Shown: positions 35,590 to 43,546 of the stretch, one piece after another
Layout of the letters: every line of letters begins with the position of its first letter
Position numbering within the stretch: the stretch's first letter is position 1
Source of the DNA: DASXRC01 sp036506495
GTDB taxonomy: Bacteria > Actinomycetota > Actinomycetes > Mycobacteriales > Micromonosporaceae
Reading direction: 5' to 3'
Length of the DNA stretch: 55,527 nt
Assembly (NCBI GenBank): GCA_036506495.1
Contig: DASXRQ010000108.1
Span: 1 to 55,527 of the forward strand
Position numbers and translations under genes: made by a program
The notes under the pieces: model-generated
Told to the model about the DNA's origin: nothing
The model's database searches: none
The model's input: only the letters and a program-made list of their open reading frames with translations

Positions 35590-36165
35590 ATGACCCGAGT
35601 GCTGATCATCGTCGATGTCCAGAACGACTTCTGTGAGGGCGGCTCGCTCGCCGTCGGGGGAGGCGCCGGCGTCGCCGCGGCCATCTCGCGCACACTCGGC
35701 GAAGCGGGCGACCGGTGGGACCACGTGGTCGCCACCAAGGACTTCCACGTGGACCCCGGAGCGCACTTCAGCGACTCACCGGACTATGCGAACACGTGGC
35801 CGCGGCATTGCGTGGTGGGCACGCCGGGCGCGGAGTTCCATCCCGAGCTCGACACCGACCGCATCGAGGCGGTTTTCATCAAGGGCGAGCACGCGGCCGC
35901 CTACTCCGGGTTCGAGGGCCACGCCGGCAGCATCGGGCTGGCCGCCTGGCTGCGGATGCACGACGCGGACCGGGTCGACATCGTCGGCATCGCGACCGAC
36001 CATTGCGTACGGGCGACGGCGCTGGACTCCGTCCGGGAGGACTTCGACACCACGGTGCTGCTCGGCCTCACTGCCGGTGTCCGTGGCGATACAACCGACG
36101 CCGCGCTCAGACAGATGCGCGAGGCCAAGGTCCGCTTGGACGGGAAGCCGATCGTCAAGGCCTGA
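35590..36165 (+). CDS. pncA: Nicotinamidase/pyrazinamidase
   Basis: A 191-residue cysteine hydrolase that converts nicotinamide to nicotinate and also activates pyrazinamide. The catalytic triad is Asp9 (IVDVQNDF), Lys98 (FIKGEH) and Cys139 (TDHCVRAT). Metal ligands are Asp51, His53 and His59 (KDFHVDPGAHF). The ATG at 35590 follows GAGG closely, and upstream in-frame codons overlap pncB. With pncB it forms a complete nicotinamide-to-NaMN salvage unit. Confidence 0.96.
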   Translation: MTRVLIIVDVQNDFCEGGSLAVGGGAGVAAAISRTLGEAGDRWDHVVATKDFHVDPGAHFSDSPDYANTWPRHCVVGTPGAEFHPELDTDRIEAVFIKGEHAAAYSGFEGHAGSIGLAAWLRMHDADRVDIVGIATDHCVRATALDSVREDFDTTVLLGLTAGVRGDTTDAALRQMREAKVRLDGKPIVKA

Positions 36166-36213
36166 GCCGTTCTCGTCGGACCCCCGGTGCAGCATGGACC
36201 GTGGAGGTAGGCA

Positions 36214-37443
36214 ATGGCTCTGGAACCGTACCGGCGGGTGCTGGCGCTCCCTGGCGTGCGGCCCCTGCTGTTGATAGCCATGCTCGCGCGGGTGCCGGTT
36301 ACCGCTGCCGCCATCACGCTGACCCTGCACGTGGTTCTCGACCTCGATCGCGGGTACGGCGCCGCTGGGCTCGTCGGCGCCGCCCTCACCGTCGGCATGG
36401 CGCTCGGCGCCCCGCTGTTCGGGCGACTGGTCGATCGCCGGGGCATGCGACCGATGCTCGCGATCACCACGATCGCGGGGGCGGCGTTCTGGGCGGGATC
36501 TCCAGCGTTGAGCTATCCGGCGCTGCTCGGCGCGGCCCTACTCGGCGGCGCGTTCGTCCTGCCGGCGTTCTCGATCGTCAGGCAGTCGCTGGCGGCGCTG
36601 GTGCCAGAGGAGCAGCGGCGGCAGGCGTACGCCCTGGATTCGATGTCGGTCGAGCTGTCATACATGGTCGGGCCGGCGGCGGCCGTGCTGATCGCCACGA
36701 CCGCCCGACCGACCGCGGCGATGATCGCGATCGGCGCGGGCCTCGTGCTCGCGGGCGCCGCGCTCTATGCGCTCAACCCACCGACCCGGGCTGACCACGA
36801 ACCCGCCATCGGCGACGGCGCACCGATCCGCCGCCGCGCGTGGCTCACACCGCGCCTGTTGGCCATCCTCGTGATCGCCTCCGCGACGACGCTCGTGCTC
36901 GGCGGCACGGATGTGTCGGTCGTCGCGATCCTGCGGCAGGCCGGGGAGGTGCAGTGGACGGGCGTGGTGCTCACGCTCTGGGGCGCGTACTCGATGGTGG
37001 GCGGGTTCTGGTATGGCGCGGCGCCGCGCCCGGTGTCGCCGCTGACGCTGATGCTGCTGCTCGCCGCGCTGACCATCCCGGTCGGGCTGGCCGGCGGCGA
37101 CTGGCGCCTCCTAGGCCTCGCCCTCGTGCCTGCCGGAGCCCTGTGCGCTCCCACCCTCGCGTCCGCGGCCGAGGCGGTCAGCAGGCTCGTGCCCGCGGGC
37201 GCCCGCGGCGAGGCGATGGGCCTGCACGGCTCGGCCCTGACTGCCGGGCTGGCCGTCGGTGCACCACTGGCCGGCGTGGTGATCGACGCGACGGGCCCGT
37301 CCTGGGGATTCGCGGCGATCGGCGTCGCGGGCGGTCTCGCCGCCCTGGTCGCGCTGCCCACGCTCCGACGGCACGCCGCGCCGATTCCACCGCCCGCGAC
37401 GACGGGCTCGAAGGCGACCGCCATCGCCACCCGCGAGGCCTAA
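36214..37443 (+). CDS. MFS transporter
   Basis: A 409-residue 12-helix major facilitator. Motif A is LFGRLVDRRGMRPML after helix 2, and the central loop is short. The substrate is unknown. Closest in style to actinobacterial efflux proteins of the DHA1 type. ATG follows GGAGG. It sits 48 nt after pncA on the same strand, so it could belong to that unit; a vitamin or drug substrate is only a guess. A GC-rich repeat region follows. Confidence 0.85.
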   Translation: MALEPYRRVLALPGVRPLLLIAMLARVPVTAAAITLTLHVVLDLDRGYGAAGLVGAALTVGMALGAPLFGRLVDRRGMRPMLAITTIAGAAFWAGSPALSYPALLGAALLGGAFVLPAFSIVRQSLAALVPEEQRRQAYALDSMSVELSYMVGPAAAVLIATTARPTAAMIAIGAGLVLAGAALYALNPPTRADHEPAIGDGAPIRRRAWLTPRLLAILVIASATTLVLGGTDVSVVAILRQAGEVQWTGVVLTLWGAYSMVGGFWYGAAPRPVSPLTLMLLLAALTIPVGLAGGDWRLLGLALVPAGALCAPTLASAAEAVSRLVPAGARGEAMGLHGSALTAGLAVGAPLAGVVIDATGPSWGFAAIGVAGGLAALVALPTLRRHAAPIPPPATTGSKATAIATREA

Positions 37444-37452
37444 CCGCGCGGG

Positions 37453-37621
37453 CGCCAGTTAGCTCAGCTCGCGCCGCGGCGGCGCCTGGAGCCGAGGAGG
37501 ACGCGGCGTAGCCGTCGTCCCCCGCAGGCGAAGGCACCGCCGGACGGCGGCGCGAGCCGCCCGAGCGGAGCGAGGGCCAGTTAGCCCAGTTAGCTCAGCC
37601 CGTGCGGAGCGAGGGCCAGTT
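37453..37621. repeat. GC-rich direct-repeat region between MFS and ctaD
   Basis: GCGGAGCGAGGGCCAGTT occurs twice (37565-37582 and 37604-37621), and CAGTTAGCTCAGC occurs twice (37456-37468 and 37587-37599), with a third partial CAGTTAGCCCAG between. The units fill the gap between convergent genes. No gene or clear terminator is seen. Confidence 0.65.
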
Positions 37622-37623
37622 GC

Positions 37624-39357
37624 CTAATGGTCCTGGTAGCTGGCGCCGCCATCGGACTGGCTGGTGAGCGGCTGGGCACCGCCGGCCGGCGCGGCGAGCC
37701 GCGAGGTGCCCGGGACAAGGTGCGGGAACTTCGCGTCGAAGGCCGGCCGCTCGGACCGGATGCGCGGCATGTGGTCGAAGTTGCGCAGCGGGGGCGGGCA
37801 GGACGTTGCCCATTCCAGCGAGTTGCCGTAGCCCCACGGGTCGTCGACCTCGACGACCGGTCCGGCCTTATACGCCTTCCACACGTTGTAGAGGAAGAAC
37901 AGCGTTGACGTGCCGAGCACGAACGCCCCGATAGAGGAGATCGTGTTCAGGAGCGTGAAGCCGTCGGTCGGCAGGTAGTCGGCGTACCGCCGCGGCATGC
38001 CTTGAGTTCCGAGCCAGTGCTGGACCAGGAACGTCATGTGGAAGCCGACCAGTGTCAGCCAGAAGTGGACCCGGCCGAGGCGCTCGTCGAGCATGCGACC
38101 GAACATCTTCGGGAACCAGAAGTAGACACCGGCGTAGACCGCGAACACGATCGTGCCGAAGAGCACGTAGTGGAAGTGGGCCACGACGAAGTAGCTGTCC
38201 GAGACGTGGAAGTCAACCGGCGGGCTGGCCAGCAACACGCCGGACAGGCCGCCGAGCAGGAAAGTGGTCAGGAAGCCCAGCGCGAACAGCATCGGCGTCT
38301 CGAACGAGATCTGGCCGCGCCACATCGTGCCGATCCAGTTGAAGAACTTGATGCCGGTCGGGATCGCGATCAGGAAGCTCAGGAAGCTGAAGAACGGCAG
38401 CAGCACCTGACCGGTGGCGAACATGTGATGCGCCCACACGCTCATCGACAGCGCGGCGATCAGCAACGTGGCCCCGACCAGGCCCTTGTACCCGAAGATG
38501 GGCTTGCGGCTGAACACCGGGATGACCTCGGTGATGATGCCGAAGAACGGCAGCGCCACGATGTACACCTCGGGGTGGCCGAAGAACCAGAACAGGTGCT
38601 GCCACAGCAGCGGCCCGTTCGTACTCGCGTCGTAGACGTGCGCGCCGAGGCGCCGGTCGGCGAGCAGCGCGAGCAGGGCCGCGGCCAGGATCGGGAAGAC
38701 CAGCAGGACCATCAGGCTGGTCACGAGGATGTTCCAGGTGAAGATCGGCATCCGGAACATCGTCATGCCGGGCGCTCGCAGCGTCAGCACCGTCGTAATC
38801 ATGTTGACGGCGCCGAGGATGGTGCCAAGGCCCGAGAGAACCAGACCGACGATCCACATGTCCGCGCCGACGCCCGGCGAGTTCACCGCGCTGTTCAATG
38901 GCGCGTACGCGAACCAGCCAAAGTCAGCCGCGCCGCCCGGAGTGATGAAGCCGGCCACCACCATCGTGCCGCCGAACGCGTACAGCCAGTACGCGATCGC
39001 GTTGAGCCGCGGGAACGACACGTCCGGCGCGCCGATCTGCAGCGGCACGATGTAGTTCGCGAACGCGAACAGGATCGGCGTCGCGAACAGCAGCAGCATG
39101 ATCGTGCCGTGCATGGTGAACAGCTGGTTGTACTGCTCAGTTGACAGGAACTGCAGCCCTGGCCGGGCCAGCTCGGCGCGCATCAGCAGCGCCATGAACC
39201 CACCGATCACGAAGAACACGAAGCTCGTGACCATGTACATGATCCCGATCTGCTTCGCGTCCGTGGTGCGCAGAACCCCGGCGAGAGCCGAGCCTTTGAT
39301 CGGCTGCCGCACGGGCCACGGCCGCGTCACGATCGGCTTGGGTGCAACGGTGGTCAC
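37624..39357 (-). CDS. ctaD: Cytochrome c oxidase subunit I
   Basis: A 577-residue 12-helix core subunit of the aa3 terminal oxidase. Heme and copper ligands are visible: the low-spin heme His in FTMHGTIMLLLF, the CuB His with the cross-linked Tyr in WFFGHPEVYIV, the adjacent His pair in VWAHHMFATG, and HFHYVLFGT for the heme a3/a His residues. It reduces oxygen and pumps protons. The GTG start follows GGAGG. No other cta genes are adjacent, as in mycobacteria, where ctaD also stands alone. Confidence 0.97.
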   Translation of the reverse strand: MTTVAPKPIVTRPWPVRQPIKGSALAGVLRTTDAKQIGIMYMVTSFVFFVIGGFMALLMRAELARPGLQFLSTEQYNQLFTMHGTIMLLLFATPILFAFANYIVPLQIGAPDVSFPRLNAIAYWLYAFGGTMVVAGFITPGGAADFGWFAYAPLNSAVNSPGVGADMWIVGLVLSGLGTILGAVNMITTVLTLRAPGMTMFRMPIFTWNILVTSLMVLLVFPILAAALLALLADRRLGAHVYDASTNGPLLWQHLFWFFGHPEVYIVALPFFGIITEVIPVFSRKPIFGYKGLVGATLLIAALSMSVWAHHMFATGQVLLPFFSFLSFLIAIPTGIKFFNWIGTMWRGQISFETPMLFALGFLTTFLLGGLSGVLLASPPVDFHVSDSYFVVAHFHYVLFGTIVFAVYAGVYFWFPKMFGRMLDERLGRVHFWLTLVGFHMTFLVQHWLGTQGMPRRYADYLPTDGFTLLNTISSIGAFVLGTSTLFFLYNVWKAYKAGPVVEVDDPWGYGNSLEWATSCPPPLRNFDHMPRIRSERPAFDAKFPHLVPGTSRLAAPAGGAQPLTSQSDGGASYQDH

Positions 39358-39472
39358 TCACGGCCTCCGGAGTCGGTCTGCGCTGCAGTGCGTACCTCGA
39401 AGGCAGAATAGTCCCCGGGGCGGCTTCCGGAAGCGCCGGGTGGCCGAGCGCGCCGCACCGTGCCCCACCCTT

Positions 39473-39559
39473 CCCGATCACGCACTTCCCCGCCGATCAT
39501 GGGCAAGGTGTCGTGGTTGGACGCCTGATCCACGACAACTACTCCTTGATCGGCGGGGA
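39473..39559. repeat. Complex GATC palindrome with nested stems
   Basis: Outer arms 39487-39499 and 39547-39559 (TCCCCGCCGATCA and its complement) pair over 13 bp. Inner TGTCGTGG/CCACGACA (39509-39516, 39530-39537) pair over 8 bp, and CAAGG/CCTTG add a further stem. The first 30 nt (39473-39502) match 9798-9827 at 25 positions. The rest of the 298-nt gap between ctaD and the next gene, 39358-39655, holds GGCGG-type runs and no gene I can support. Confidence 0.65.
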
Positions 39560-39655
39560 CGGCGGCGGGGACGGCGGGGATGCCCGGCGGGGCGCGCCGG
39601 CGGGACGGCCGCGGGGTGCGATGGGTGGCCGCGCCGGGGTGGCCGGCCAGCGCCG

Positions 39656-40057
39656 TCACGAGGTCCCGGTCTGGGCGTTCAGATTGAACCCGACGGCGCC
39701 GGCGGCGACGGCCGCGAGCACGAGCAGCAGTACGCCCCAGGCGATCAGCCGATGCCCTTCGCCCAGCTTGGCGACGGCCGACCCGAGCCGGCGCACCCGA
39801 ACGGTCACCGGGGCTCCGGGCCTCCCCGCGACCGGGGCACCCGGCCGCTCGCCGATCGTGCCGCCGGTGGAACCGGTGGAACCGGTGGAGCCGGAGTCGG
39901 CGCCGGTCGGCCCACCCGCGTAGAGCGGCTCCGCCGGCCCGTTCGACCGTGCCTCCGAAGGCCCGTTCAGCTGTGCCTTGAGGACAAGCACGACCGCTCC
40001 GGCGATGACGAGCAGCGCTCCGAGCACGAGCATCACGCCGGCCACCCAGTTACGCAT
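39656..40057 (-). CDS. Small two-helix membrane protein of unknown function
   Basis: A 133-residue protein with a membrane helix at each end (VAGVMLVLGALLVIAGAVVLVL and LIAWGVLLLVLAAVAAGAVGF). They flank a low-complexity loop with GSTGSTGSTGG and a duplicated RPGAPV. Function not recognised. The two helices support this strand over the open frame opposite. ATG follows GGGGAGGAAG. It is oriented toward ctaD and may be co-transcribed. Confidence 0.75.
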   Translation of the reverse strand: MRNWVAGVMLVLGALLVIAGAVVLVLKAQLNGPSEARSNGPAEPLYAGGPTGADSGSTGSTGSTGGTIGERPGAPVAGRPGAPVTVRVRRLGSAVAKLGEGHRLIAWGVLLLVLAAVAAGAVGFNLNAQTGTS

Positions 40058-40299
40058 CTCTTCCTCCCCTTGTTGATCGACCGGCGCTCACGCTAGACCC
40101 TTCCGGCCCTCGGGGGGACCCGCACACTGCTCGGCCCGCCCGATGACGACGCCAGGGGGCTGATTCCGGTGCGCGTACGCGAATCGGCACCGACTTCAAG
40201 TCCGCGCATCAATGGCGGACGTCATGCACCTCGACCGCTCGTAGCCGACCTACGCGGCCGCGGATCGCCGCAGACCGCCTCGGACCCACCCTGTACCGG
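40058..40299. other. Intergenic region before the polysaccharide deacetylase gene
   Basis: No gene can be supported between 40058 and the deacetylase start. The part nearest that gene carries the twin palindromes (40300-40358). The rest is GC-rich sequence without clear signals. Confidence 0.4.
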
Positions 40300-40358
40300 C
40301 AACTCCGACGGAGTTGGGCGATGAACGCCCGCCGGACAGCCCAACTCTGACGGAGTTG
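40300..40358. promoter_or_regulatory. Twin 17-bp palindromes, possible operator pair
   Basis: CAACTCCGACGGAGTTG (40300-40316) is a perfect palindrome. CAACTCTGACGGAGTTG (40342-40358) differs by one base. Both are followed by GGCGATGAAyG, and their starts are 42 nt apart, exactly four helical turns. They lie about 150-200 bp upstream of the deacetylase. Symmetry, duplication and helical phasing suggest a regulator binding site; a hairpin pair in RNA is the alternative. Confidence 0.5.
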
Positions 40359-40551
40359 GCGATGAATGTCGGCGCAGGAGGGCCTGGGGCGGCCAGAGTG
40401 GCTCACGCGGTCATCGATGTCACCGGTACGTGGGACGGCTCGTGCCCCCATCGTGGCAATCTCGCCCTGTTTTCTCCGTTCTGAGCGGGCCCTGTGCCTT
40501 TCCCGAGTACGGTGCCGTATGCCCGGGTTTAGGACCAAACGGGGGGCACAG

Positions 40552-41490
40552 GTGGCGATACGACGTTTCCCGATACTCCCGGCCGTCGGCGTACTCGCAT
40601 TATCGATCGTGCTGAGCGGCTACGCCCTGGGCCGCGTCGGTGGCCCCACGGCCTCTGCCACCAAGCAGGCGCCCGGTCGGCCGTCCCCCGCGCCGGACAC
40701 GACGCTAGGGGGCGCCGTAGCGCCGGCGGCCGCAGCGCCGGCGGCTGCGAAGGTGCCGTCACGGCAGAAGCCCGCCCTGCTGGCGAACGCGGCCCCCATC
40801 ACCGGGCCCGGGCATCCGCCGCTGAAACCCGACCGCCGGGGCCCGTTCGGCAGCCGCCGAACCACCGGCACGGGTGAGGTGGCGCTGACGTTTGACGACG
40901 GGCCCGATCCGTCTTACACCCCTCAGGTCCTCGCCCTGCTCCGCCGTTATCACGTCCACGCGACTTTCTGCCTGATCGGCCAGAACGTCGTGGCGTTTCC
41001 GAACCTGGTGCGCGAGATCTACCGGGAGGGCCACACGCTCTGCAACCACAGCTGGGACCACGACATCGGTCTCGCCTTCCATACCGCGGCGTACATCCGG
41101 GCGAACCTTCAGCGGACCAGCGACGCGATCCAATGGGCCGCGCCGGGCAGCCGCGTCTCGTACTACCGCCAGCCCGGCGGACGGTGGAGCAGGACCATCG
41201 TGGCGGTGGCCGCGGCGCTCGGCATGAGCTCGCTCCACTGGGAGGTCGATCCACAGGACTGGCGCAGGCCGGGTGCGGGCCGGATCATCTCGACGGTCAC
41301 CTCGTGGAGCCGGCCGGGCGCGATCGTCCTACTGCACGACGGCGGCGGCGTACGGCGCGGCACGGTCACCGCGCTCGGCTCGATCCTGCCGAACCTGACC
41401 CGGCGGTTCCGACTGTGTGCGTTCCCGCCCGGCGTCGACGCCCCGCGGGCGTTCGTGGACCAACTGCCCCTCCGGCCCGGCGAGCTCTGA
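40552..41490 (+). CDS. Secreted polysaccharide deacetylase (CE4/NodB domain)
   Basis: A 312-residue protein with an N-terminal signal anchor (FPILPAVGVLALSIVLSGYA) and an Ala/Pro-rich linker. A NodB domain follows, with motif 1 TFDDGPDPSY (catalytic and metal Asp pair), motif 2 NHSWDHD, motif 3 YYRQPGGRWS, and motif 5 IVLLHDGGG. It should de-N-acetylate peptidoglycan or another extracellular glycan. GTG 40552 is chosen for the G-run 6 nt upstream. ATG 40519, with TACGGT 5 nt before it, is a plausible alternative that adds 11 residues. Confidence 0.9.
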   Translation: MAIRRFPILPAVGVLALSIVLSGYALGRVGGPTASATKQAPGRPSPAPDTTLGGAVAPAAAAPAAAKVPSRQKPALLANAAPITGPGHPPLKPDRRGPFGSRRTTGTGEVALTFDDGPDPSYTPQVLALLRRYHVHATFCLIGQNVVAFPNLVREIYREGHTLCNHSWDHDIGLAFHTAAYIRANLQRTSDAIQWAAPGSRVSYYRQPGGRWSRTIVAVAAALGMSSLHWEVDPQDWRRPGAGRIISTVTSWSRPGAIVLLHDGGGVRRGTVTALGSILPNLTRRFRLCAFPPGVDAPRAFVDQLPLRPGEL

Positions 41491-41521
41491 CCCGCCTCCC
41501 CCAGGCGATCGAGGGCGCCGG

Positions 41522-42302
41522 TCATGCCGGCGCCACTGGGTCATGGCGGCCGGCGATGAAGTCCTGGATGCGGGTGCGCGCGTGGGTCATCGGCTGATGG
41601 ATGCGCTCCTCGCGCCGAGCCGACCGGGCGAGCTTCGCCTCGGCCCGGCGTCTCGCGCGGTGATAGCGCCAGCGCGCCCACGGCGACTGCGGCCGGGCCA
41701 ACCTGACCGCGCCGACGTAGACGAGAATCGGCAGGAACAGCCCGAGGAGGCCGGTCCAGATCTTGCCCTTGAGCAACGTGATGGCCGCCAAGCCGAGGTT
41801 GCACAGGGCAACGAGCGCGCCGGCCACCCCACTTCGCGAGCCCGCCGTCCTCATCGGCGCCGATCATGTCGGACACCCCGGCCGGCCGGATGCCGAGCAG
41901 GAGCAGCCCCGTGAATGCGATCGCGACGAAGACCGCGTCGACCGAGGTACGCCCGCGCTCCGACCAGTACACGTCGTCGAGGTGAAGGATCAGCGCGAAC
42001 TCGTCGAGGACGAGCGCCGACCCAACCCCGAACACGCCCGCCATCGCGGCCCGCCATCCGGTCAGATCGTCCGGAATCGCCAGGGCGGCAACACCGGCGA
42101 CCAGGATGAGGACGACCCCGAACACCACATGTTGGATGTGCAGCCCGCCCGGCGCGACGTTCCCTGGCCACCATCTGACCTTGGCGCGGATCATCCGGAC
42201 CGAGAACCGGATTCCGGCGAATCCCAGAATCACGCCGGCGAAGAAACATAACAGCGGCAGCCGCCCGGACTCGACGACCGCCCGCTCAAACCAGTCGGCC
42301 AT
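41522..42302 (-). pseudogene. Integral membrane protein gene interrupted by a +1 frameshift
   Basis: Two overlapping frames complete each other. The first (from ATG 42302) encodes four helices, from LPLLCFFAGVILGFAG to AIAFTGLLLLGIRPAG, with LDEFALILHLDDVYWSERGR between. It then runs into non-coding-looking sequence after DMIGADEDG. The second (to 41522) continues with VALCNLGLAAITLLKGKIWTG, RLARPQSPWARWRYHRAR and a basic tail. Together they make about 255 residues, like intact actinobacterial membrane proteins of this type. The change of frame falls at about 41825-41855, within GC-rich runs. A sequencing error, real inactivation or programmed shift cannot be told apart here. Confidence 0.7.
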
Positions 42303-42599
42303 TCCACTCTCCCGCGTTCCGAGAGTAGTGCCCGATCCGCCGGTGATAGTCGATTTTGCGCCGTCGCGGGCGCCGCCGCGGGTTGCCACGCTCCGCTCAC
42401 GAGTCGATTACCCTCCGTATACCGCCGGATACGAGGCGAGCTGGCAGCACATCGTATGGTCCGGCCGAACGACTCGGAAATTTCGGACTCGCGGCAATCG
42501 CCCCGGGCCGCTCGTGGTCTCGCCTGACTGACCGATTAGTCAGCCACGAACTGTGAGAAGTGCCACTTTATCCAGCTAGGACGGAGCGGCCCGGATCCA
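42303..42599. other. Divergent intergenic region
   Basis: Nearly 300 nt between the frameshifted membrane-protein gene and the transglycosylase-like gene, lower in GC than its surroundings. It holds a small inverted repeat CTGACT/AGTCAG (42524-42543) and no gene. I looked for a c-di-AMP (ydaO) riboswitch, which often precedes secreted wall hydrolases, and did not recognise its conserved core. Confidence 0.4.
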
Positions 42600-42605
42600 T
42601 AGCAT
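42600..42605 (+). promoter_or_regulatory. -10 box TAGCAT of a leaderless promoter
   Basis: TAGCAT plus 6 nt then ATG 42612 of the transglycosylase-like gene. Confidence 0.5.
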
Positions 42606-42611
42606 CTCCGA

Positions 42612-43481
42612 ATGCACGTCGACGAAATGCCTGGCAGCGGCGCCATTGGCGGGACTTCGCGGGGGCTGCGCGGGGTCGCCCGGTATGGATACGCGGGTCG
42701 CCATCATGTCGCCGATGATCGATGGGCTCCGATCCGGGGGCTCTTTGGTCCCGGCCGGCCGGGGCGCCTGATCGTCGCCACCGGCGTTATCTGCTGCCTC
42801 GGCTATGTCGCGGTCTCCGAGACCCGCGCGGCAACCGACTCATCACCCTCCGTAGTCGGAGCGGCGTCGCAGTCGGCGCTCGTCGACCGCGCGGGCATCG
42901 CGAACCGCGAGGCGTCGCGATCCATGGTCCGCGCCTCCCCCCAGGCGGTGGCCGCACCGACGAAGGCGAAGGCCGCGCCGAAACCCGCGAAGCCGACGCC
43001 GAAACCAACTCCCAAGAAGACCGCGGCGGCGAAGAAACCCGCGAAACCGGTCCCGGTCGCCGGTCTATCCCAGGCCCAGATGGACAACGCCGCGATCATC
43101 GTTCAGGTCGGCCTCGCGCAGAAGATGGCCAAGCAGGCACTGATCATCGCCATTGCCACCGCGATGCAGGAGAGCGACCTCTACAACCTCGCCTCAGATG
43201 TGCTCCCGGAGTCGTTCAACTACCCGCACCAGGGCAGCGGCTCCGACCACGACTCCGTCGGGTTGTTCCAGCAGCGGCCGAGCAGCGGTTGGGGCACGAT
43301 CGCCGAGATCATGCGCCCGGCGTACGCGGCGGGCGCCTTCTACGCGGCGCTGCGCGAGGTGATCGGATGGCAGACCATGTCGCTCGCCGGGGCCGCACAG
43401 GCCGTGCAGGTCTCCGCATTCCCCGACGCGTACGCCCAGCACGAGGTGAGGGCGACCGACGTCGTCAACGCCCTGACCTGA
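42612..43481 (+). CDS. Secreted lytic-transglycosylase-like protein
   Basis: A 289-residue exported protein. A membrane helix lies at about residues 55-72 (LIVATGVICCLGYVAVS). A Lys/Pro/Ala-rich linker follows (KPAKPTPKPTPKK), likely wall-spanning. A C-terminal helical domain shows ALIIAIATAMQESDLYN and SVGLFQQRPSSGWGT, the pattern of actinobacterial transglycosylase-like domains with a catalytic Glu in MQES. It probably cleaves or binds peptidoglycan. The start is fixed by the TAGCAT box. It converges with the FtsH-like gene. Confidence 0.8.
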   Translation: MHVDEMPGSGAIGGTSRGLRGVARYGYAGRHHVADDRWAPIRGLFGPGRPGRLIVATGVICCLGYVAVSETRAATDSSPSVVGAASQSALVDRAGIANREASRSMVRASPQAVAAPTKAKAAPKPAKPTPKPTPKKTAAAKKPAKPVPVAGLSQAQMDNAAIIVQVGLAQKMAKQALIIAIATAMQESDLYNLASDVLPESFNYPHQGSGSDHDSVGLFQQRPSSGWGTIAEIMRPAYAAGAFYAALREVIGWQTMSLAGAAQAVQVSAFPDAYAQHEVRATDVVNALT

Positions 43482-43546
43482 GGCCACCGAGGCCGCCGAC
43501 GCCGGGGCCCACCGGACGCCGGGGCCCGCCGAGGTCGCCGCCGTCG

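Noticed and set aside
36214..37443. Assigning the MFS gene as a nicotinate or nicotinamide transporter because it follows pncBA
   Set aside because: The only support is adjacency; the sequence shows no substrate-specific feature.
37456..37599. CAGTTAGCTCAG resembles a tRNA D-arm
   Set aside because: No acceptor stem, anticodon arm or T arm can be built around it; it is part of a direct repeat.
41522..41854. Treating the C-terminal half of the split membrane protein as its own gene
   Set aside because: Its ATG lies inside the first half, it has no ribosome-binding site of its own, and the two halves join into one recognisable protein.
42303..42611. c-di-AMP riboswitch upstream of the secreted wall protein
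   Set aside because: The conserved core of the ydaO element is not recognisable, and the -10 box 6 nt before the ATG leaves no leader RNA.
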